Origin: Pseudolysobacter sp.
Lineage (GTDB): Bacteria; Pseudomonadota; Gammaproteobacteria; Xanthomonadales; Rhodanobacteraceae
DNA: 11,884 bases
Direction: 5' to 3'
Assembly: GCA_025351985.1 (NCBI GenBank)
Contig: JANXUW010000442.1
Coordinates: 1-11,884, forward strand
In this document: one piece after another, positions 1 to 10,000 of the stretch
Layout of the letters: every line of letters starts with the position of its first letter
How positions within the stretch are numbered: position 1 is the stretch's first letter
Translations under genes and position numbers: made by a program
Notes under the pieces: generated by a model
The model's database searches: none
Seen by the model: the letters and a program-made list of their open reading frames with translations, nothing else
What the model was told of the DNA's origin: nothing

Positions 1-1
1 C

Positions 2-1060
2 AGCGACGACAAGGGCGCGAGCTGCGGCCCGGTCACACTGGCGAGCGGCGGCGGTTCGTGTTCGCTCACATCGACCAGCGCCGGTTCGCGCACGTTGACC
101 GCGAGCTACACGCCCGACAGCGGCGCGTTCACCGCAAGCAGCGGCACGGCCAGCCAAACGGTGAACAAGGCCGATACCAGTTTGCCGATTCCATCGTTCG
201 GCGCCGAGCCTTCGTTGCCCGGTGTGGTGACGGTGCAGATCAGCGCGCCGGTGCCCACCGCGCCGGGTGCAGGCACACCGACCGGCACGATCACGTTCAC
301 CGCGCCGGGCGCGAGTGGTTGTGTGATCACCTTGCCCGGCAGCAGTTGCACGATGACGTTTGCCAATGCCAGCGCGACACCGTATCTGGTGGCCGCGGCG
401 TATTCCGGCGACGCCAATTTCAAAGCCAGCTCATCCAACAGGATGCATGGCGTTGCGCCTTATGCGACCAGCACGACTTTGTCCGCGCTGCCAGGAACGC
501 AGGCATATGTTGGAAAGCCGGTGATGGTCAGCTTCACCGTCAACGATGTCAGTTTCGGCGGCCCAATCGTGCCGAGCGGCGATAACGTGATTGTCAGCAG
601 CACCGGCCCGACCGGCGCTTCGTGCAATGGCACGGTGATGCTGGGAAATTGTGCGATCACGGCGACGTTGCCGGGGCCGTATGCACTGACCGCCAATTAT
701 CAGGGCAGCACCAATTTTGCGGCGTCGAATTCCACACCGACGCAGACCTTGAATGTAGACATCAATACCACCACGACCAGCATCACGTCGCAGACACCGA
801 ATCCATCCGTGCTCGGGCAGGCGGTGGCGTTGACTGTGCATGTCGCCGATACCACGGGCGGCACTGCGCCGACCGGTACGGTCACGATTACGGCGAGTAC
901 AGGTGAAACCTGCACGACCAGCGAGCTCGATGGCAGCGGCAATGCGTCGTGCAGCGTGACCATGAACCATGCCGGTGCGTTGAGTTTCAGCGCGCATTAC
1001 AACGGTGATTTCGCGAACGATGTCAGCAGCACGTCGGCCACGCAGAATGTCACGGCGCAA
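2..1060 (+). repeat. Four tandem bacterial Ig-like repeats (Big_3_5 type; first partial)
   Basis: Protein-level repeats of about 98-100 residues: 2-169 (truncated), 170-463, 464-763 and 764-1060. Each full copy opens with a Thr-rich strand and has a central strand of the type PTGTITF or PTGTVTI. Next comes a short hairpin bounded by two cysteines, then a strand like AGSRTLTASYTPDS or YALTANYQGSTNF, and a closing strand such as TASQTVNKAD or PTQTLNVDIN. This is the usual layout of bacterial Ig-like domains in long secreted proteins, where they act as rigid spacers. Copies are clearly diverged, so the array is old rather than a recent DNA duplication. The family name is from pattern memory; the Ig-like fold itself is more secure. 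More copies probably lie upstream. Confidence 0.82.
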
Positions 1061-4000
1061 GTGCTGCGTTGCTCCACGCTCGCATGCAATGGCTCGGGCG
1101 AGCCGCTGGGCAGTTACGCCACACTCAATATGGCGTTGGCCGCAGCGAACGATGGCGAGATCATCGAGCTGCGTGACGGCCAGCAGTTCGCCGAGCAGGC
1201 GATCGTGCAGAAGAGCGTCACGATCACGCGCACCAACGACGGCGCCAGCCCGCCGCAGATCGTCACGCCGGCGAGCGTGAGCGATTTGTCGCTGCTGCGC
1301 ATCAATGCGCCGAATGTGACGATTTCCAACCTCGCGTTCTCGGTGGATCTGTCGCGCGCGGGCGGGGCGATCCGCTCGGTGGCGACGCTGGGTGGATCCG
1401 GCAACGTGCTGGTCAGTCCGTCCGGTTTGACGGTGCAGGGTTGCAGCATCATCGCCACCGCCACGTCGTCCAGCCGCGTCGCTTATGGGCGGCGCAACGC
1501 GATCAGCCTGAATCTGGATTCGGCCAGCGGTTATGCGCCGCCGAATGAGCAGGTGACGAGCTTGCATGCCTCGATCTTGAATAACGTCATCGACGGCACG
1601 CCGGATTGGGATACGAGCACCAGTGGCAATCAGCCCGCCTTCTTCCGCGCCGGTATCGCGATGGATCAGGGCACGGGCGACATCGGCGGCAATACGCTGC
1701 GCGCCGGCGATTACGATGTGATCGTGCGTTTCAGCCAGGATACGGTGCGCATCGGCGATGTCGCGCACGGCGTGCCGGCCAATGCGTTCCACAGTTTCGG
1801 CGTGCAGGTTGCCGAGAGCAACGGCAACAGCCACGTGGTGGTAGCGGACAACACGTTCGCGCCAGATCGCAGCGTGAATCCGTATGGCGATGGCGGCCCG
1901 TTGTGGGGCGATTCCGGTTCCAGCTCGCTGCGCCTGATCAATATTCAGGCCGGTGGCATTGATGTCGCGAATAATGCGTTCAGCAATCACACCAATGCGA
2001 TCTTCGCGCAGAACACGAATGGCTGGACGCTGAGCGACAACACGTTCACACCGCGGGATGGCGCGGCCGAGTTCCGCCACATCATTATCGACACCAAGAT
2101 GCTGACCTCGAACAGCAACACGGTGGCGGCTGTGAAGTTGGCCGTGCTGGCCGAGGGCAACACGTTCAACGGTGCCACGAATGTCACGCCGACGCGGGCC
2201 ATTGCCGTGGCGATGGAGAACCACAACGATCCCGGCATGATCGGCTACGGTCAGCTCGTGTTCGGCAACAACAGCACGCAGAGCGGCGCCAACAAGTTCG
2301 ATGGTGCCTTCACTTATTATTTCTATCTCGATCCGCTCAATGGCGACAGTTTTTGTGCGTTATCCAATGCGAGTTGCATTGGCGAACCGTGGTTCACGGC
2401 TTTCCAGTATGTGGCGGTTCCGGCAACCAGCAACGCGCCGTTCGGTGGTGATGTCGATGCGCGTTACAACACCTTCAATGATGGTTCGACGTTTGCGAGC
2501 GATACGTTCCCGGCGCATATGACTTTTGCGCAGACCCAGGCACTGGAGCAGCGCACCTACGACAACGATCCGATTGCCGCGGAAACACCGCCGGCGCCCA
2601 CGTTGCTCGGTTTTGTCGATTACGGTTTGTTTGCGGCGGATCACGTCGCGGTGCGCGTGAGCGGGCCGAGTACCGGCGCGGCCTTCGATGAGCTGGCCTT
2701 GGCGCACACGGTTTGCAACGGCGCGTTGTCCGGCACGAACTGCGATGGCAGTGCGACCAGCGATACACCAGAGCCGGTGCGCGCGCATCTGATCCTGCAT
2801 CGTACCGACGGTGCCATCACGATGGCGTTCGGCGTTGGCAGCGATGCGCGTGGCAGTTATGCGCTCGGCAACAACGCGGCCAATGATGATCTGCGGCTTG
2901 AATTCCTCGATTCGCAATGCGCCATCGCGCACGGCGACGGGCTGGTGGACGGACGCTGCGACTTCCGTCTTTACGCGCTCGACAGCAGCACGATCCAGGC
3001 GTTTTATCCGCAGACTTCCACGGCACAACCGTTGCCCGCCGGTGTGCAGTTCACGCTGAATACGATTGCGAAATTCCGCACACCCGGTGCCTATCAGCTT
3101 ACGCTGCTGATCGAGGGCGTTAGCAGCGGGCATGTGTATTCGAGCACGACCTACCCGAACGGCAGCAATCTCGATATCAGCAAGGCGATTCCGACCATCA
3201 GTTTTGTTGCCAGCGAATTCACCTTCAACGGCAGCGCGCAGGGCGATACGTTCAGCAATCTGCAGATCGGTTTTGCGCCGGGCGATGATATCCGCACGCC
3301 GTTCGTGTCGGCTGATGTGTCGTTCTCATCCTTGCCGACTGCGCCGCTACACGCCGGTCACTATGACGAAAGCGCCACGGTCGTCACCACGCATTATTCC
3401 GCTAGCAGTACGCCCACGACGCTGACCATCGATCCCGCGCCGGTGACTTTCACCTATGTCACGCCGGCGGCGACTTACAGCACGACGCCTTATGGCGGCT
3501 ACAGCGTATCGACCAGCCCAACGCTGACCAACAGCGATTACACACTGGCATTCAGCGGTAGCGACAATGCGGGCGCGACCTACAGCGCAGCCAACCCGCC
3601 GACCAACGCCGGCAATTATCTGCTCAATGCGCAGACCACCAATCCCGACTACAGCACGGCGGCAAGCAGCCCCGGCGCGTTCACGATTTCGCGCGCCACC
3701 GGTCATGCACAACTGACACAAACCACGTTCAGCTACACGAATACCGATCAAGCGGTGCACGCCGATATAACCGAGGAGGCCACGGCCAGTTGTTCCACCA
3801 CACCGGCAACGGTGCGCAGCGTCGGCCAGCATGACATCAACGTCGCGGCCTGCGACGGCACCAATTACCACTCCGGTGCGACCACGCTGTCGGTAACGGT
3901 GGGCGGTGCGACGACCGTGCATGTGCGCGAAACCAACAAGTTCTACGGCAGCGTTGCCGATGCGCTGGATGATCCGTTGACGCTGGACGGCGACACGATC

Positions 4001-7000
4001 GAACTGGCGGCCGGCAGCTATGGCCCGATCACGTTGACCAAGAGTGTGCACCTGGAAGGCGGTCGCGGCTTCACGCCCAGCGTTGCCGGCGTCACTTCAC
4101 CGCCCGCGACCATCATCGACGGTGGCGGTACAGCGTCCTTCGGCATCGTGGTCGCGAACAATGTGATCAATGCATCCATCAACGGATTCGAGATCCGCAA
4201 TTTCACGCAGCATTGCATCGCCGCGAATCAGGGCAACGATGGCCTGACGATCACGCAGAACGTCGTGCACAACTGCGGTGGTCGCGGCATCTTTATCAGC
4301 GGCATCGCCGCGAGCGGTATCAGCGACGTCACCATCGATCACAACGAGATATATACCTTCGGCGATCGTGGCATCGTGGTGTGGGATGGCATCAAGAAAG
4401 ACATCACGATTACCAACAACTACGTGCACAACGAGTCCGGCACCGGTTGCTGCGGTATCGAATTGCAGGATGGTGCTGCGACCGGCGCAGTGGTGACCGA
4501 CAACCGGGTCGAGAACACCGGCGACAGCGGCATGGCGTTCATCCAGTTGACCTCCGGCTCGCCGAGCGGCCGCGCCAACCAGATCGTCAACAACACGATC
4601 AGCAATACCGGCCGTTTTGGCATGGAGATCAAGATTCCGAACGGCAGCGGTGCGGAAACCGGCGACGGCGCAATCGTGGTCGAGAACAACACCATCACGG
4701 CCAGCCTGAGCGCGACGAATTCGCGTGACCGCGCTGGTATCGCGGTGATCCGGCGTTCGTATGGCGTTTATCCGTACCAGGTCGATGTCACGCGCGGTGT
4801 GATCATTCGCAGCAATGCGGTGAGCGGATTCAAGACCGACACGACACAGTACGAAGGTTATGGCATCGTCGTCGAAGGTTTTGGCTCATCGGTTTCCGGC
4901 AATACCTTGAGCAACAATGACGTCGGCTTGCAGGTGCAACAGGCCAATCCGGATGGCCCGCCGCCGGGCGATTCAAACCAGGCTGCGCAAACCGCGTGGT
5001 TCGGTCGCGGCAACGCGCCGGTGACCTGCGCGAGTGTGGGTCAGGGTGCGGATGTGAACACGATTGCAGGCAGCACTCTGGTTGCCCAACGTGTCGAACC
5101 GGTTGGCGCGGATGTGATCGGCGCACGCGTGCTGAATCAGAATACCGGTGCGCGTTATTGCACGATCAATTCCGCCATCGCCGCGGCGAGTGCGGGCGAT
5201 GTGCTGATTGCGGATGCCGGCACGTATGCAGAAAACGTGATCGTCAACAAGGCCGTCACGGTCAAGGGTGCCAAGGCGGGCGTGAATGCCACCACGCGTG
5301 ATACCAGCTCTGGTGAATCCATTATCGTGCCGGGTGTGGCCGAGGCCAATGTGGACATCAGCTCGGGCTCACACGGCGTGGCCGTGGTCAAGATCAACAG
5401 CGACAATGTGGTGTTCGATGGTTTTGTCATCGATGCGGATAATCCGGCAATAATATCCACGTATCCGGGCACGGTGGCGAATCTCAACGGCGCCAACCCC
5501 GATGTGTCCGGCGGCATCTTTGCCGATGGCAATCGCATCACGCTGCAGAACAACGTCGTGCGCAATGCGATCTACGCCGGCATCGACGGCGGCTACGACG
5601 ATGTATTGCCGAACACCGATAACAACATTATCGCGAACAATCGCTTCATCAATATCGATGCACCGTCGAGCTGGGGCATCGGCATTGTGGTCGAGCACAA
5701 TTTCTACGCGCAGATCACCGGCAATCGGATGGATTCGGTGCGCGTCGGTGTGCAGACCAACAATGATTATCTGGCGACACCCACCGCCGGTTTTGTGCCG
5801 AGCATCAGCGGCAATACGATCAACGCATCGCATAGCGGCATCTTCCACAATCTGTTCTATTCCACGGCGACCGCGTACACGATTTCCGGCAACACCATCC
5901 ACGCCGTGAACAATCCGCTGCAGGACAGGCAGTGGACCGGCATCCTGGTCGAGTCGATGCAGAATGCGCAAACCGTCACGCTGAGCGGAAATAACATCGA
6001 CGCCAGCGCGCTGGTTGGTGTGCGCCAGACGGCCGGTTATATGCTCGACAATATCGTCAGCAGCGCGGCCAGCACGACGGCCATCGATGGCGGCAGCGTT
6101 ACTAGCGTCGATGCAGGTGTACTCGCGACGGATGCCTCGTATTACTCTGGCGCAGTCGACGATTTTGTCGTCAAGAATGTCGCGTTCAGCAATATCGGTA
6201 TCGGTGCGATCTATCTCGAAGACGTGCACGAACAAACCGGCGATGGCGTGCATCTGACCATCGGTGCGGGCAATACGTTTACCGCATCGCGTCCGCTGGT
6301 GCTGTCGGGTGATGCACCGAGCGTGAGTTACGCCAGCGGCGTGACACCGGTCAGCGAAGTGTTCGTGCGTTCCGGCCGTGCGTATTTTTATGATGCGCTG
6401 GCATCGTCGGATAGCTCGCCACCTCCGCCATGCAGCGCGGTAAGTTGCAGCGTGACCAGCGGCCCGATCAATACCGCCATCGCTGCGGTTGCGATCGGCG
6501 GCACGGTCGATCTTGAAGCGAGTGCGAGCGACACGTTCGCGCAGTACGTGGTCATCAACAAGGCCATGACCTTGCAGGGCAACTATCCGACAGTGGCGGG
6601 CGACGATGCATCGCGCGGCAGGCATGAATCGATCATTGCACCGGTCGGCGGCGGCAGCAGCGGCGGCCATCAATCGGTGCGCATCAATGCCGACGGTGTG
6701 ACGGTGCGGGGCCTGAGCTTCAGTGGCCTCGGCGGCGAGTCGGATGCGGTTGCGCTTGCTTCCGGCGGCAACTATGGCGGTATCGGCAACAACGCCGTGG
6801 TGCGCAACAATCGCTTTGTGACGCTGCACGGCACGGCGATCTATACCAACGGCCCGACATTGCTGAACGGCTGGGAGGTTGACCACAACAAGATCGATAC
6901 GGTGAGTGGCGGCAGCTATTCCGCCATCAATTTATGGAAGCAGAGTAACGCGCAGATTCATGACAACACGATCAGCAATATCGCGTTCGGCGGCATTCAG

Positions 7001-10000
7001 CTTGCCACCGGCAACAACATCCGGATCTTCGGCAACAACGTCAGCAACACCGGCAACAACGGCATCAATATCGGGCCGGAATTGACGGGTGGTATCCAGG
7101 TGCACGACAACACCGTCACCAACTCCAATACCAACAATATCAGCGACGAAGGCGCGCTGACCTTGTACGGTGGCTCCAGTGGTATCACGGCGTATTGCAA
7201 CACTCTGGATGCCAGCGCTGGCCACAACGGCATCACCGCAAAATCGAGCAGCCCGACCGGCGATCTTGGCTCGGGCATTGCGATCTATGACAACGCCGTG
7301 CTCGGCAGCACGAGTGTTGTCGGTGCCAATGCGGTTGCATTGAGCGTGGGATCGAACTGGTACGGCGGCGGCAGTGCGAGCAGCAGCGGCACGGCGTTGA
7401 TCGCCGATGCCTTGTCGGCAACGCCGATTGGCAGCGCAAACTGCGGCAATAACACACCGACGCAGATCGTCGTTGCTTCAGGCGGCGGCCAGAGCGCGGT
7501 GGTCAGCAATGCATTTGCACAACCGTTGCGTGTGCGCGTGCTCGATGTGCTTGGCGGCGCGGTTACCGGCCAGAACGTGTCGTTCGCAGCGCCCGGTGCC
7601 GGTGCGTCTGCCGCGCTTGTTCCCGCCAGCGGCAATACAGATTACAACGGTGTATTCACCGCGGCGGCGACTGCCAATACCAGCGCAGGCAGCTACAGCG
7701 TCAGTGCGCAAAGCGGCAGCCTGAGTCCGAATGCGACGTTCGCTTTGACCAACTTGCCCGACGCCGCGGCTTCGGTCACGATCGTCAGCGGCAATCCATC
7801 CGCTGCGACCGTCAACCAGGCCTTCGCCGATCTGCGCGTGCAGGTTCGCGATCAATACCGCAATGCCGTGCTGGCAAATGACTCGATAAGTTTTGTCGCA
7901 ACGCCGGCAGGCAACGGTGCGAGCTTGCAATCGACATCGACCGACGTGCTGACGGATGCTTCCGGCATCGCCACGCTGCCCGCCGCGCTCGCCAACACGA
8001 TTGCCGGCAGCTACAGCGTGACTGTGACCGTAGGCAATACGGTAACGTTTGCCTTGACCAACAATCCGGATACGAATGCCGCACAGATCGTGCTGACCAC
8101 GACCGGCGGTACACCGCAGACGACACCGATCAATGAGCCGTTCGCCGCCGCGCTCGCGGTGCATGTGGAGGACCAATTCCACAATGCGCTGGCGGGACAA
8201 AGCGTGAGTTTCGTCGCCAGTGCGGGCAATGGTGCCAGCGCGGCCTTGTCTGCCGCATCGGCAACGACCGATGCCAGCGGCAACGCCAGCATCAGCGCAA
8301 CATCCAACAACGTCGCTGGCAGCTACGCCGTAACGGCCAGTGTTGCCGGGCATACTGCGGCGTTCGCATTGACCAACGACGGTGCCGAATATGTCGTGCG
8401 CTTCAACGGCCCCGACAGCGGAATCCAGACTGGCACACCGACCAACTATCAGTTGCGTGTGGATAACCTCACGTCAAGCACGCCGGAAACGGTGGCGTAC
8501 CAGCTCACGATCACGCGCGGTGGCGGCATCGTCGCTGGCGATTTGTTCGGCTTGCAACTCGACAATGTGGCGTACTCCGCCAGCAGTGCCAGCGGTGGTG
8601 TATTGAGCTACACCTTCGACAATGCTGGCAGCGGTTATGCCGTGGCGGCGGGTGCCATTGATGTGCATCCGGCGCAAATCACCTACCGCAGTGCCGGCAC
8701 CTATCACTACACGTTGACGGCGGTGCGCCTGAGTGGCGGTGCGGTGCTCGGCTTGGCAACGCTGGATTCGAAAGTGATTCCACCGCCGGGTCCGGGTGGG
8801 TTCGCATTGAAGTTGCTCGGCCCGGGCAACAATGTCGAGACCGGCCGCATCAACAACTACGAAGTCGATCTCACCAATACCAGCGGATCGGATGACACTG
8901 TCTACGCCAAGATTTGTTTGAGCGTGGATTCGCGCAGCGGCTCTGCCAATGCGCAGAGCGGCGACATCTCGATTGCCTACAGTGCGGCTCCCGGTGTCTT
9001 CAGCGGCAGCTATACGCCAGTGACGCTGGATGGCAGCGGTTGCTTCAGCCTGCCGCCGGAAAGCTTGAGCACCGGCACGGTTCGCCAGCCGAGCTTCCTG
9101 CAGGTGAGTTTCAAGAAAGCGGCAGCAGCGTATCTGTTCGTCGGCGAGATGCACGATGTCAGCAATGACGCATTGCTCGGCATCGACAATACCGTCGCCT
9201 ACACGCTGGATCGCTACAGCAACTTCGATGTGAGCTTGCAGCGTTCCGGCAACCAATCGGTGGGTCCGAATACTGGCGCGACGTTGATCCAGAGCGTCCG
9301 CAACAACGATTCGACTGCCGTGCTCAAGCCGCTGAAATTCGTATTCACAGTGTCGCGTTTGTCGAACAACAACCCGGCCGCGTTGGCTCATCTCGGCGTG
9401 CATTTGGATCTGGATTGTGACGGCGATGGTTCTGCCGATCATGGTCCTGGAATCAATTGGACGCCGACCTTGGCTTCCGGTGGCAGCGCGCAACAAGAGG
9501 TTTCGTTCGCCAGTTGCGGCTTGCTCGGCGCGGGCGGCAACGCGAACGTGCTGATCGGCATGACTTCGGATATTGCCGAGGGTTACAACGTCAATGCGGT
9601 GCTCGAATACGACGATGGCAGTGGTGGCCAACTCGCCGCTGACGGCACGTATTTCGGTTTTGACCGCGCCAATGCAAGAATCGCTTTTGCCAATCTCTTC
9701 CAGGAGGTCGCCTACACCTGCGATGTCACGGGACACAACTGTGTTGCGGCACCGCGCGTGGTCACGGTGCAGGCAACTAGCCTCGATGGCAGTATCCCTT
9801 TGTCATCGGATCTGACGGTCACTTATTCCGGCACTGCCCCCACGGCCTATGGTCCATCGACGCAGGCACCTACCGGCCCGGGCAGCTATCGGGTTTTTGC
9901 GGTTATCGACTCGCCGGATTATTTCGCGCAAACGGATTCGGTACTCACGGTGGTGGATGCATCGGGCCTGACCATCGGTCTTTCGCCGCCGGCTGGTTTC

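Noticed and set aside
58..585. Plus-strand frame +1 reading with an ATG-like start (about 175 codons)
   Set aside because: It overlaps four well-formed Ig-like repeats in frame +2; its own product is an Arg/His/Gln-rich string without a fold.
431..2224. Long open frame on the minus strand (about 597 codons)
   Set aside because: It lies exactly codon-on-codon antisense to frame +2. Stops there would need TTA, CTA or TCA sense codons, which are rare in this gene. The translation is Arg/His/Ile/Ala-rich low-complexity with no domain.
5369..6886. Minus-strand frame of about 505 codons
   Set aside because: Same antisense codon register as the real gene, same cause; Arg/Ala/His/Ile-rich product with no recognisable fold.
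1061..7453. Beta-helix domains as an active pectate lyase or other polysaccharide lyase/hydrolase
   Set aside because: Only the solenoid pattern is evident. I could not identify a catalytic Asp/Arg/Lys cluster by eye, so an enzyme name would be unsupported.
9702..9707. AGGAGG, a strong ribosome-site-like hexamer
   Set aside because: The next ATG (9723) is about 15 bases away and in another frame, and the bases encode part of the MBG4 opening region. A similar GAGGAGG at 3773-3779 encodes Glu-Glu. Both look incidental.
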